This document shows positions 35,812 through 43,576 of a stretch of DNA of 63,133 nt, piece by piece (positions within the stretch are counted from its first letter, which is position 1; each line of letters begins with the position of its first letter). Source of the DNA: Planctomycetota bacterium. GTDB taxonomy: Bacteria > Planctomycetota > Phycisphaerae > Phycisphaerales > SM1A02. Position numbers and translations under genes: made by a program. The notes beneath the pieces are model-generated. The model ran no database searches. It saw nothing but the letters and a program-made list of their open reading frames with translations, and was not told the origin of the DNA. The stretch is taken from contig JAQBZO010000009.1 of NCBI GenBank assembly GCA_027622195.1, forward strand, positions 1-63,133, written 5' to 3'.

Positions 35812-37190
35812 CCGCAGGTTCTGATCCTCTCTTTGACATTGCTGGTGATTGGATGAGCGGATCCGATCCAACGGATCGATCCCCTCCAATGCCAAGTCGC
35901 GGAACGCGAGTCATGGCGATTGCCGTGTGCGGCAATTTGCCTGGAATGGCTGGAATTTGGCTCGTTCAGTACGCGAATCGGTTGTCACAGAAGGGTGGCC
36001 CCGTCGGACTCATTCGTTTCGATGGCAGTCGATACTGCGGAGAAGTTCTTGGAGCGCAGGGTCGTTCACTTCCTTCGGACTCGACGGGATGGCTTGACCG
36101 CGCAGGGGGATTCGTTCGTCAGTGGATCATCGCCGCTCCAGAACGGACTCGTCCTGAAGAACTCGCAGCGATTCGCGACGCAGACATTGTCCTTCTCACA
36201 GGATCAGACGAAGCAGCCTCAGCCGCGGCGCACCAAAAACTGGGTGAATTGGCGGGCGCTGCTCGTGCCATCGGCGTTCGACCACGCACTGTTTCCGTCG
36301 TCGTGCTCGGCGCGGGAAAGACCGCTGCCACCGTACTCGTGAATCGTCTTGCAGGATGGGCCGAGGACGAACTCGACACACTGGTGGTCTTCGGCGGATC
36401 GATGCAGCAGATCGGTTTGATCGAAACAACCGGTCCCGTGGCGCTTCCCGACTTCTCTGGAACATCACTCGGAGAGGTCACCCAGCGCATCGAAGGGGCG
36501 ATGCTCCGAGCGATGGACCGTTTGGATGCGGTTTCCAATACAAATCAGGTGGATTTCTCAGAATTTGGGCAACAGTCGCAAAGTTCGACTCGAATCCATC
36601 CGACGATGGCTTCCGTTGACGCTCTTGGTGTGGCACAATCTCGTGTTCCGCTCCAAGGCGACAAGATTGCCACCACTATGGCTGATGAATCACCCATCCC
36701 CGTTCGGCGCACTCCCATCGAGGATTTCGGCATTTCGCCTTCTCCTGCACCGATTCCGGTTGGACAAAGCGCCTCGATGCGACCTCGACAAGTTGCACCA
36801 GTTTCCGTTGCCCACGAAGGGTCGAGCGAATCGCTCGCATCGCTCTTTGATGAACTCGTCTTGCTTGCGCCGCGCGCTGCGGGAGCCGCTTCTGTCGAAT
36901 TCGCATCTGATCTCGCTGGACGACTTCACTTGCTTTCTGCCGATGCCTCGACACGCGATCTTCGCATTGCGAGTGCTTGGGCTCGCGCCAACTGGCTGTT
37001 GATGGCGACGGCGTGTCGCGAACTTCGTGGCGGAACGCGTGCCGCAATCGTTGAACATCTCATTGTCGACACTGCGAAAGATGCGGTTGCACTGCATCGA
37101 TGCGGACTACTTTTGCATCTTCGCCATCGCACTGCGAGCGGAGTGAGCCGCGTCGACCTCAACGACGAATCCACTGCTGCGGCGGTGTGA
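35808..37190 (+). CDS. hypothetical protein coupled to ParA, possibly a degenerate P-loop ATPase
   Basis: The protein has 460 residues and I do not recognise its family. An early hydrophobic strand, MAIAVCGNLPGMAGIWLVQ, sits where MinD/ParA-like proteins carry their P-loop, but the lysine is absent. A second stretch reads VVVLGAGKTAATVLVNRLA (about residues 164-182). A long Ser/Pro/Gln-rich linker covers roughly 240-330, followed by a helical C-terminal domain rich in Ala and Leu. The four-base overlap with parA argues that the products work together. Confidence 0.75.
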   Translation: MTAGSDPLFDIAGDWMSGSDPTDRSPPMPSRGTRVMAIAVCGNLPGMAGIWLVQYANRLSQKGGPVGLIRFDGSRYCGEVLGAQGRSLPSDSTGWLDRAGGFVRQWIIAAPERTRPEELAAIRDADIVLLTGSDEAASAAAHQKLGELAGAARAIGVRPRTVSVVVLGAGKTAATVLVNRLAGWAEDELDTLVVFGGSMQQIGLIETTGPVALPDFSGTSLGEVTQRIEGAMLRAMDRLDAVSNTNQVDFSEFGQQSQSSTRIHPTMASVDALGVAQSRVPLQGDKIATTMADESPIPVRRTPIEDFGISPSPAPIPVGQSASMRPRQVAPVSVAHEGSSESLASLFDELVLLAPRAAGAASVEFASDLAGRLHLLSADASTRDLRIASAWARANWLLMATACRELRGGTRAAIVEHLIVDTAKDAVALHRCGLLLHLRHRTASGVSRVDLNDESTAAAV

Positions 37191-37211
37191 ATCTAACTTT
37201 TTGTGGATCGC

Positions 37212-38246
37212 TCAGGCGCCGTCTGGAAGGATGTGGTTGAGCACTCGCCACCAATTCAAGGCGCGCATGGCATCGCAATCGCTCTGCGCCCAGCCTTGTT
37301 TCAAGAGAGCATCGGTGATGTGGTCGTACTGATCCGGGCCTCGGACTCCCTCAGGTACTTCTGCGGGAGGGAATCCGCCGTCGAGGTCAGATCCGAGTGC
37401 GACGGCGCTCAATCCAGCCAAGTTTCGCACATGATTCACATGCTCCAGCACATTCGCGAGTGTGGGGGTTGGATGAATCGAGAGGAAACGGCTGAAAAGG
37501 ACGGTCGCAGCAACTCCTCCGCGCGCCGCGATTTCGAGCAAATGGTCATTTCGAAGATGTCGCTGAATCGGATTCAACAGCACGCGACCATTCGAGTGCG
37601 TGGCCACCACCATTCGTGATGTGCGTGCGAGGAGATCATCGAGTGCTCGGTCAGCGAGATGACTCGCATCGTGAAGAATGCCGAGTGCATCGAACGCGTC
37701 AACGAGATCGCGTCCGATCGAAGTGAGTCCGCCGTGTGCTGCGTTGCCTCCTGCGTATCTCGATCCTCGACCCCATGCCATGCCGACAACGCGAACGCCT
37801 TGGTCGAACCACCATCGCGATTCCTCTGGAGCACGAATGGGATCAGCGCACTCCATCAGCAGCACGATGCGAGGAGTCGCGCCGCGGTGGAGGTCCGCTC
37901 GAGTGCGGACAATCGAAAGTTCTCCACGCGCTTCCATTGCGAGATACCACTCCAGTTGCCTTCGTCCTGCTTCATGCGCCTCTTGTGCATTGCCGATTTG
38001 ATAGCTACACGAATCAGTCGGTGGCGCATCGACTGCTTCCGTGAAAATCGTGCCGAAGACGACATCCACTCCGCCGCGTCGAAGAGCAGGCAATGAAACA
38101 CATTGGTGGACGCCATCAGCCTCTTGGGTGAGATCGATTCCGCGAAGCGCGTTGTAGGCAAGATCGAGGTGACCATCAATCCAACGCGCTGAGGGCTGCG
38201 CCAAAGTGTGGTTCGTGGTTGCGGAAGGGGGATTGCAGCCATTCAT
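37212..38246 (-). CDS. membrane-dipeptidase-type metallopeptidase (M19)
   Basis: M19 enzymes hydrolyse dipeptides, including D-amino-acid-containing ones. The 344-residue protein shows the family zinc motifs DGHLDLAYN near the N-terminus, LHDASHLAD, ATHSN and GSDLDGG. There is no signal peptide, so it is probably cytoplasmic. It is divergent from the following DUF2752 gene with 17 bp between starts. The physiological substrate may be peptidoglycan-derived or dietary dipeptides; sequence does not decide. Confidence 0.9.
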   Translation of the reverse strand: MNGCNPPSATTNHTLAQPSARWIDGHLDLAYNALRGIDLTQEADGVHQCVSLPALRRGGVDVVFGTIFTEAVDAPPTDSCSYQIGNAQEAHEAGRRQLEWYLAMEARGELSIVRTRADLHRGATPRIVLLMECADPIRAPEESRWWFDQGVRVVGMAWGRGSRYAGGNAAHGGLTSIGRDLVDAFDALGILHDASHLADRALDDLLARTSRMVVATHSNGRVLLNPIQRHLRNDHLLEIAARGGVAATVLFSRFLSIHPTPTLANVLEHVNHVRNLAGLSAVALGSDLDGGFPPAEVPEGVRGPDQYDHITDALLKQGWAQSDCDAMRALNWWRVLNHILPDGA

Positions 38247-38263
38247 GAGACAGGCGGTAGGCT

Positions 38264-38755
38264 ATGCAACTCATGTCTGAAGCGGCGTTGGTATACAAAC
38301 CTGAAGCGATCACGGCGCAGAATGGAGCGGTGCTGAGCGCGCGCGAACGGACTGCCGCGGCGGGAGTTGCGGCGGCCGTATCGATTCCTCTCGTCTTGGC
38401 ATCGTTTGTTCAACCAGCCTCCGAAGGATTCGGAACGCATATGCAACTGGGCATCCCTCGGTGCGCTTGGCCCATGACGATTGGACTGCCTTGCCCAAGT
38501 TGCGGATACACGACAGCATTTTCGCATGCAGCGCATGGACATTGGTGGACAAGTTTCGTGACCCAGCCTGCTGGATTTATCCTCTGCCTTCTTGCGGCGA
38601 TGACGGTGGTGATCGCCCTCATGAGCGCGGTATTGGGTCAGCCGATTTGGAGACTCTTTGCTCCACTCGCCACATCCAGCGTGGCGTGGATAGGCGGATT
38701 GTTGTTCTTGCTCGGATGGGGATTCAAGATCGGCTCATTCAAGGGATGGTGGTGA
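38264..38755 (+). CDS. DUF2752 membrane protein
   Basis: The 163-residue protein has about three hydrophobic segments and the family signature GLPCPSCGYTTAF (CPxCGxT), which resembles a zinc or heme-thiol site. DUF2752 proteins are small membrane proteins of unknown role. The lipoprotein gene starts five bases after its stop, so they likely form one transcript with the genes to 40835. A start at 38273 is also possible. Confidence 0.82.
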   Translation: MQLMSEAALVYKPEAITAQNGAVLSARERTAAAGVAAAVSIPLVLASFVQPASEGFGTHMQLGIPRCAWPMTIGLPCPSCGYTTAFSHAAHGHWWTSFVTQPAGFILCLLAAMTVVIALMSAVLGQPIWRLFAPLATSSVAWIGGLLFLLGWGFKIGSFKGWW

Positions 38756-38760
38756 ACGCA

Positions 38761-39411
38761 ATGCAAGCAGCCATTCGAATCGCAATGATCGCTGGTGCAT
38801 CGTTGATGCTGAGTGGATGTTTCTTGCCCGGACTCGTTGCGTTTACCTCGGACAATGTCGAGCGATCGAAGAATGTCGAGATTCTTGCGAAGTATTCAGG
38901 GCTCGAGAATCACACCGCAGCGGTCTTGATCCACGCGGATATGACCGTGCAGTACGACCACCCCGTTGCCGTTGCGAACATGTCGCTCAACCTCGCGAGC
39001 AAGTTGCAATCCGAGGTGGCTGGACTCCGATTGCTCGACCAACGATTGACGCTCGAGTGGATGCATCGGAATCCATCGTGGGTAACGATGCCTCTCTCAG
39101 AGGTCGCGATGGAACTCGATGTGGAGCGCCTCGTGATCATTGATTTGTATGAGTTCAGACTCCATCCCCCTGGAAACCGTTGGCAGTGGGAAGGGGTTGC
39201 CGCAGCGAATATCGGCATTGTTGAAGCCGATGGACTCGATCCTGATGCGCACGCGGATGAGTTCAACATCGTGGCAACATTTCCTGATGTCGACGGACTC
39301 GCCCGCGAAGCGGCGACATGGCAACAGATCGAACTTGGACTTCAGAAGACTTTCCTCGATAGCACAGCGTTCCTCTTTTACGATCATGTCGTCCCAAAAC
39401 ATCCGGAATGA
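38761..39411 (+). CDS. putative lipoprotein
   Basis: The 216-residue product begins with a type II signal peptide, MQAAIRIAMIAGASLMLSGC, with the lipobox LSGC. The mature part, starting FLPGLVAFTSDNVERSKNVE, contains a mixed alpha/beta region with LVIIDLYEFRLHPPGN. I do not recognise the family. It is followed six bases later by a second lipoprotein gene, so the pair may work together in the outer envelope. An in-frame ATG at 38746 is less likely because it lengthens the signal. Confidence 0.8.
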   Translation: MQAAIRIAMIAGASLMLSGCFLPGLVAFTSDNVERSKNVEILAKYSGLENHTAAVLIHADMTVQYDHPVAVANMSLNLASKLQSEVAGLRLLDQRLTLEWMHRNPSWVTMPLSEVAMELDVERLVIIDLYEFRLHPPGNRWQWEGVAAANIGIVEADGLDPDAHADEFNIVATFPDVDGLAREAATWQQIELGLQKTFLDSTAFLFYDHVVPKHPE

Positions 39412-39417
39412 GCAGAG

Positions 39418-40149
39418 ATGACGAGTTCGACAGGACAACACTCAAAGAACCGCCGTCGCTGGACGCTGACATTGTTGTGCTGTGCCACGGCATGCGTTGC
39501 AGGATGCAACATTTTGGGTCCTGGCATGTACTTTCTTGAAGGTCCTCCCAAGGCGCCCGCTCGGTGCGTCCTCCCTGAGGGGAAGTTGGTTGTATTCGTG
39601 GATGACCGCGACAACAAATTGAGTCGCGTCGCGATGCGTGCTGCCATTGGCGATGCTGTTGCAGAAACTCTTATCGACGCCGAAGCCGTTACGAGTGCGG
39701 TGAGCGCGAAGGATGCGATTGCATGGGTTCGCAAGTTTGATCGATATGACATCGAGGACACGTCGGCGACCACGACTCCCGATGGCGCTCCAACCACGCG
39801 CAAAAGTCTTCAAGCCATTGGACGCGCAGTCGGCGCTGACATCGTGATCTCGATCAAGGTGATTTCATTCAGTCTGTCGGTGGATGGAGTGACGCCGCGT
39901 CCGCATGTGGTGGCGGAAGTGAAGGCGATTGACGCGAAAGCGGGTGTTCGACTCTTTCCTTCTGTGGGGGTCGAACGGGTCGAAACAACGATTCGAGAGG
40001 TGTCGCCAGAACTGTATCGAACGAGCGTGGGACGCAGACAGATTGAAGACGAAGCAGCAGCGGCGCTCGCTGAAAAAGTCGCTTGGCTCTTCTGCGAGCA
40101 TGAGCTCATTCCGCTGGGACAAGGTGTTCGTGGGCAGGATCGTCGATGA
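39418..40149 (+). CDS. putative lipoprotein
   Basis: The 243-residue product has an Arg-rich n-region, a hydrophobic stretch and the lipobox VAGC (about residues 27-30). The mature part contains VVFVDDRDNKLSRVAMRAAIGDAVAE and a later strand VGADIVISIKVISFSLS, here quoted in pieces. This is reminiscent of proteins that assemble at the outer membrane, but no family was recognised. Its stop overlaps the next gene as ATGA. Confidence 0.8.
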   Translation: MTSSTGQHSKNRRRWTLTLLCCATACVAGCNILGPGMYFLEGPPKAPARCVLPEGKLVVFVDDRDNKLSRVAMRAAIGDAVAETLIDAEAVTSAVSAKDAIAWVRKFDRYDIEDTSATTTPDGAPTTRKSLQAIGRAVGADIVISIKVISFSLSVDGVTPRPHVVAEVKAIDAKAGVRLFPSVGVERVETTIREVSPELYRTSVGRRQIEDEAAAALAEKVAWLFCEHELIPLGQGVRGQDRR

Positions 40150-40835
40150 CCGATCCTCATTGGTGGCCCGCGCTCATGAATCGGGAAGATTCGATTGATG
40201 CTGGGTGGGAATTCGCGAGTCGCCTCGTCGATGGATCTGAGAAATGCGGCGCGGATGATATTCAACAGTCTCGACTGGAACTGCGTGAGTTACTCGGTGT
40301 CGACTCGAAGACCGCAATCCTCGCAATTGACGCGCCTGCGCAGTGTGTGCCAAGTCTGCTGTCGATCGGAATCTCTCACCGGCTTGCGGGGTTTTCGATC
40401 ACTCTTGCCCTCCCCACTCGAATCGTGACTCCCGAAACGCGTGCGGTGGTTCGCGCCATCAAGCTCGACTCGCTTGTGCACGCCGTCGTCGATTCAACTT
40501 GGCGATGGATTGGTGCGTGCGATGCGTTGCTTTCGATTGAGTCCGCTGAAATGGACCGAGGCGCTCGAACGCGGTGCGCATTGATCCGACTTTGGGCAAG
40601 GCGCAGCCGAGTGCCCATCACCGAAGCGACGCTGACAGATCATTCGTTCGATCCTGGGTGGGATGTTGGGCGATTGGCTTGGAGAAGCGCGTTCACTGTT
40701 TCGCCGCTCGATGTGCAGGATGCGACGTCCCAAGATTCATTCGCGGACGAAAAATCCAAGATGGCATTCGACCGCGTCGCGCAGTTGATCAAGAGTCACG
40801 GCCCCCAGATCAGTCGCGTTGCCGCACCAGCGTAA
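40146..40835 (+). CDS. hypothetical protein
   Basis: This 229-residue soluble protein is coupled to the lipoprotein gene by a four-base overlap. The central part alternates hydrophobic strands and helices (TAILAIDAPAQCVPSLLSIG, VVRAIKLDSLVHAVVDSTW), suggesting an alpha/beta fold, possibly of the glycosyltransferase-B or periplasmic-binding type. No catalytic motif was recognised. Its 3' end overlaps the convergent amidohydrolase by 40 bases. Confidence 0.75.
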   Translation: MTDPHWWPALMNREDSIDAGWEFASRLVDGSEKCGADDIQQSRLELRELLGVDSKTAILAIDAPAQCVPSLLSIGISHRLAGFSITLALPTRIVTPETRAVVRAIKLDSLVHAVVDSTWRWIGACDALLSIESAEMDRGARTRCALIRLWARRSRVPITEATLTDHSFDPGWDVGRLAWRSAFTVSPLDVQDATSQDSFADEKSKMAFDRVAQLIKSHGPQISRVAAPA

Positions 40836-41905
40836 AGTGATTCGAGCAGATCGCGTGGCAGCGCGCGTCCGACGAGTGGCGGCGCATCGTTCGTGGAATA
40901 CCTTACTGAGTCCACCATCGAGAGGTCAGGGTCAGCGATCGGACTTTCACCCACCCAGGCGGTTTCCCACATGGTGCGAAGGGTCCAGTAGCGGCTCGCG
41001 TACAACTCAAACGCCTGTGCGGCATTCGAAGCTTTCACCGCCATCTCTCCTACTTTTTGCGCACCATGAAGATGATCGTCTGTCGTCACCGTGTCTGAAC
41101 CGAAGAAGATGCGACCTTGCCATCGTCGCAGAAAAGTCGTGATGCGCGCGGTGTCGTATCGACCGAGTTCTCTCACCATCCATTTTGTAGCGCTCGTATC
41201 GAGATGCACATTGGCGTGGCGCGAGAGCAATCCATCCAGAAAGTCGATGTTTTCGGGCCATCCACCCATGTGTGCGATGATCCATGGAACGGGATACCGA
41301 TCGATCGCGCGTTCGAGCGCCTCGTAGTGCGATGACTTCGTTCCGTAGCGCGAAGCGTTCGCGTACTTGGTCGCAAACCAGGTGTCGGGATCCGCCACAT
41401 GAGCCATGAAGGTCATCCCGAGCGATGCGGCTTCGTCCATCGCAGGTCGTCTTGACGGAGCATCAAGATCGAAGAGTGAAGGATCTCCAAGGTCGGCTCC
41501 CTGATCGCGTGCACGAGGAGCGCACCAGAATTTCGCCACTCGCGAACCAAGGGCGTGATAGTCGCGGATGCGTCTCGCGAAACCAACGCCGAGTGTCTCG
41601 CGCGGATCAGTCGTTTTGTAATCAGCCATCGCGATAAAACGAATCGAATCTTGAAAGAGGTCGCGAATCGCGTTCACTTCTTCCAGTCGCGTCATCGAGA
41701 GGAATCGAGTCGCGCCGTAGAGATGCGCTGCTTCGAGGAAATGCACGGCAGCGTGTGCGCCATTGATGTGCAGATGTGCATCGAGGATTGGCACCACGGG
41801 AGGAGCAAAAAACGCCGCTTCTTTGCGGTAGTCCAGACCAAATCGATTGTGTTCGGTCGTTGGATTCGACCCGCGAGTTGAACCGATGGTGAGTGTGTCA
41901 ACCAC
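40796..41905 (-). CDS. amidohydrolase-family (amidohydrolase 2-like) TIM-barrel hydrolase
   Basis: The 369-residue protein has the N-terminal metal motif DAHLHI, a mid-protein FMAHVAD, the barrel strand IIAHMGGWPENIDF and the late IFFGSDTVTTDD, which together mark the amidohydrolase_2 superfamily (decarboxylases and lactonases). The start is GTG at 41905. The substrate is unknown. Only weak context is available: it lies back-to-front with the lipoprotein operon and 32 bp after the flavin reductase-like gene. Confidence 0.83.
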   Translation of the reverse strand: MVDTLTIGSTRGSNPTTEHNRFGLDYRKEAAFFAPPVVPILDAHLHINGAHAAVHFLEAAHLYGATRFLSMTRLEEVNAIRDLFQDSIRFIAMADYKTTDPRETLGVGFARRIRDYHALGSRVAKFWCAPRARDQGADLGDPSLFDLDAPSRRPAMDEAASLGMTFMAHVADPDTWFATKYANASRYGTKSSHYEALERAIDRYPVPWIIAHMGGWPENIDFLDGLLSRHANVHLDTSATKWMVRELGRYDTARITTFLRRWQGRIFFGSDTVTTDDHLHGAQKVGEMAVKASNAAQAFELYASRYWTLRTMWETAWVGESPIADPDLSMVDSVRYSTNDAPPLVGRALPRDLLESLYAGAATRLIWGP

Positions 41906-41937
41906 GCATCGATGGTAACTCGAAACCGATCAGCGAC

Positions 41938-42474
41938 TCAGCGCACGCGACGCGACATCGCGCGAGGTCGAGCGGGAGCGGGTTTCGTTCCAACGCGTGC
42001 ACGCACGAGCGGCGTCTCTTCGATGGTGACCACACTCGCATGATGCACCATGCCGATATAGACCTCGCTATCGCCTCCGATGTCAAGATGGCGCACCATC
42101 TCGCAGTCGAACCACGCACGAATGCGCGCAGGAGCGGTGATGCCGCTCGGCAGCGTGATGGCATCCATCACCATGAATGGATCGGTTGACCCTTCTTGAG
42201 CGCGCTCGACCAATCGAGCCATGATGCGTTCATTCTGGTCGAGGAGGCACACCGCGAACTGACGAGCATCGCGAATGATGGGACTGATCACGTCGCCCTT
42301 TGGCAGAGCGATCAAGAGCAGTGGGGGAGACTTCGAAATGCGTGTGACGGCGGGGATGAAACGCGCCATCCTCGTTTCTCCCAGTGCGCTGCAAAGCAAA
42401 GCACTCGCGCATGGAAGGAGCGCGGCGACTGGGTCCACCAAGTCAAGCGGAGCGGGTTGCCAATCTGTTGACAT
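41938..42474 (-). CDS. flavin reductase-like FMN-binding protein
   Basis: The 178-residue protein from ATG 42474 has the fold pattern of the flavin_reduct family: TRMARFIPAVTRISKSPPLLLIALPKG, quoted here as ARFIPAVTRISKSPPLL, then SPIIRDARQFAVCLL and a late GDSEVYIGMVHHASV. Such proteins bind FMN and reduce flavins or act as oxidoreductase subunits. The C-terminus is Arg/Pro-rich. It is divergent from mraZ across 200 bp that contain the mraZ regulatory region. Confidence 0.75.
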   Translation of the reverse strand: MSTDWQPAPLDLVDPVAALLPCASALLCSALGETRMARFIPAVTRISKSPPLLLIALPKGDVISPIIRDARQFAVCLLDQNERIMARLVERAQEGSTDPFMVMDAITLPSGITAPARIRAWFDCEMVRHLDIGGDSEVYIGMVHHASVVTIEETPLVRARVGTKPAPARPRAMSRRVR

Positions 42475-42620
42475 GCAGAAAAAGACCCATAACCAAAGAC
42501 ACAACGAGGCTCACTCCACACCAGAGTGCCACAACTCTTTGAGAGGTCAAGAGTTAGGCGCAATTACGCGCAACAGGTCTTGGATCTTTGAAAAAAAGTT
42601 GGTCTTTTTGGGTTTTTGTG

Positions 42621-42651
42621 TTGTGAAGTGGGGCATTGTGGGTTACATTGG
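42621..42651 (+). promoter_or_regulatory. mraZ: mraZ promoter with MraZ-binding TGGG repeats
   Basis: TTGTGA (42621-42626) and TACATT (42644-42649) are 17 bases apart, 25 bp before mraZ. Within them TGGGG (42629-42633), TGGG (42639-42642) and TGG (42649-42651) recur at a 10-bp period. This is the arrangement known for MraZ autorepression in other bacteria. Further TGG/TGGG copies occur at about 42600 and 42609. Confidence 0.68.
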
Positions 42652-42674
42652 CGTCGTGCCATTAAGGCTCTCCT

Positions 42675-43139
42675 ATGTTTCTCGGCGAATTCCAACACTC
42701 TCTGGATGCGAAGCAACGTCTCGCGATCCCCAACGAACTGCGCCGCGCATGGCGTCCAGATCGTCACGGGGAAGCGTTCATCGCCGCGCCCGGAGCGAAC
42801 GGAGCCCTGTGGCTTTGGCCCGAGAAAACATTCGAGTCGTATGCAGGGGATCTCGGAGGATCGCTCGTCGAAGTGCCAGCAATGGCCGACTTTCAGCGAC
42901 GCATCTTCAGTCAATCCGCCCATCTTCCAATCGACTCCTCTGGTCGCATTCGCCTACCAGAGCGGATGCTCACGAAACACGGACTCGCCGGTTCGATCAT
43001 GCTGATCGGAGCGGGTCATCATGTGGAACTCTTTTCGCCCCAAGGATGGGACGCAGAAATCAAGCGGCTGGACGCGAAGCAGACGGATCTGCTCACGGGT
43101 GCAGCAGCGGTCGCGAATTCACGGAAGGCATCGAGCTAG
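42675..43139 (+). CDS. mraZ: transcriptional regulator MraZ
   Basis: MraZ is a ring-forming DNA-binding regulator of the division and cell wall (dcw) cluster. The 154-residue protein starts MFLGEFQHSLDAKQRLAIP and has the second SpoVT/AbrB-like repeat SSGRIRLPERMLTKHGL. The DxK motif DAKQRL near residue 11 and the second-repeat DSSGR are characteristic. Unusually, rsmH does not follow; the murE-murF-mraY genes are about 29 kb away, and a structured RNA and csrA lie downstream instead. Confidence 0.95.
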   Translation: MFLGEFQHSLDAKQRLAIPNELRRAWRPDRHGEAFIAAPGANGALWLWPEKTFESYAGDLGGSLVEVPAMADFQRRIFSQSAHLPIDSSGRIRLPERMLTKHGLAGSIMLIGAGHHVELFSPQGWDAEIKRLDAKQTDLLTGAAAVANSRKASS

Positions 43140-43140
43140 G

Positions 43141-43405
43141 ACTGGCTCTTGCTCTCTGAGATGGCAAGGATGCCATCTGTTGGAAATGCACTGGAGGTCG
43201 CAAGGATGCGGCTTAAGGTGCTGATGAAAGGTCTCCCGAGCGTCTCGAAAGACACGCTTTCGAGACCAAACGAGTCAAGGATGGCTCGTGAGTGGTGTCA
43301 GATCACGCCAGGACGGCGCTGACGCCTCGTTGGACGGCTGAAGGATCGGCCGGACCCCCGTCGTTGCCTCCGCATCACTTTTCGTGGTGCGGAGGCATTT
43401 TTTTT
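43141..43405 (+). ncRNA. CsrB/RsmZ-like CsrA-sequestering RNA (candidate)
   Basis: This segment folds into five hairpins that each expose AGGA at the loop. Stem pairs are 43159-43166/43171-43178 (8 bp, perfect), 43195-43202/43207-43214 (8 bp with two G-U), 43270-43277/43282-43289 (8 bp with one G-U), 43297-43301 plus 43306-43309 with 43315-43323 (9 bp with a 4-base bulge, loop AGGAC) and 43335-43341/43346-43352 (7 bp with one G-U). Further GGA triplets lie outside the loops at 43182, 43193, 43332 and 43352. A perfect 10-bp hairpin without GGA spans 43242-43266, and a strong terminator ends the unit. GGA in hairpin loops is the CsrA-binding signature, and csrA lies directly downstream. No own promoter was identified; the 5' end is unknown and the RNA may be the processed 3' part of the mraZ transcript. 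Confidence 0.8.
43365..43405 (+). terminator. strong intrinsic terminator of the Csr-type RNA
   Basis: Bases 43365-43378 pair with 43384-43397 in a 14-bp stem (one G-U) closed by the loop TTTTC, directly followed by eight T residues at 43398-43405. This is a near-ideal Rho-independent terminator and separates the RNA from csrA. Confidence 0.95.
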
Positions 43406-43576
43406 GGCTGTTTCGGCGGTGCGGTCGATAACCCAATCAAAGGAGTTCGTTTGTTTTGTAGACGAAATGGGTGGACGGTTCCGAAATACCCACTACGCTT
43501 TTCAAGAGATGGTGTGTGCCGTCGAATGCGCCTGAGGTGGAAGTCCCACCAAGACTCGGACAGGAGGTCCCCCAAG
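43406..43576 (+). promoter_or_regulatory. csrA: csrA leader with GGA hairpins, one enclosing the Shine-Dalgarno
   Basis: GGAC (43558-43561) pairs with GTCC (43567-43570) around AGGAG, so the ribosome-binding site itself is the loop of a CsrA-type hairpin. Upstream, TGGGT/ACCCA (43468-43472/43488-43492) encloses a GGA, and GGTGG/CCACC (43536-43540/43546-43550) carries another. This is the expected layout for CsrA autorepression. No convincing -35/-10 pair was found between the terminator and csrA. Confidence 0.62.

Noticed and set aside
42555-42580. Imperfect GCGC-AATTAC-GCGC palindrome upstream of mraZ as an operator
   Set aside because: The arms are only four bases and the centre is asymmetric, so it is not distinguishable from chance.
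43080-43160. Dedicated promoter for the Csr-type RNA
   Set aside because: No -35/-10 pair with acceptable spacing was found; sequences such as TTGCTC have no matching -10, so the 5' end was left undefined.
43165-43347. Repeated AAGGATG units as a CRISPR-like or simple DNA repeat
   Set aside because: Only 4-7 bases are repeated, the spacing is irregular, and flanks differ while pairing with each other, which fits RNA hairpins and not CRISPR spacers.
43292-43576. In-frame 95-codon extension of csrA
   Set aside because: It would translate through the intrinsic terminator and hairpins; CsrA proteins start at MLVITR and the Shine-Dalgarno is just before 43577.
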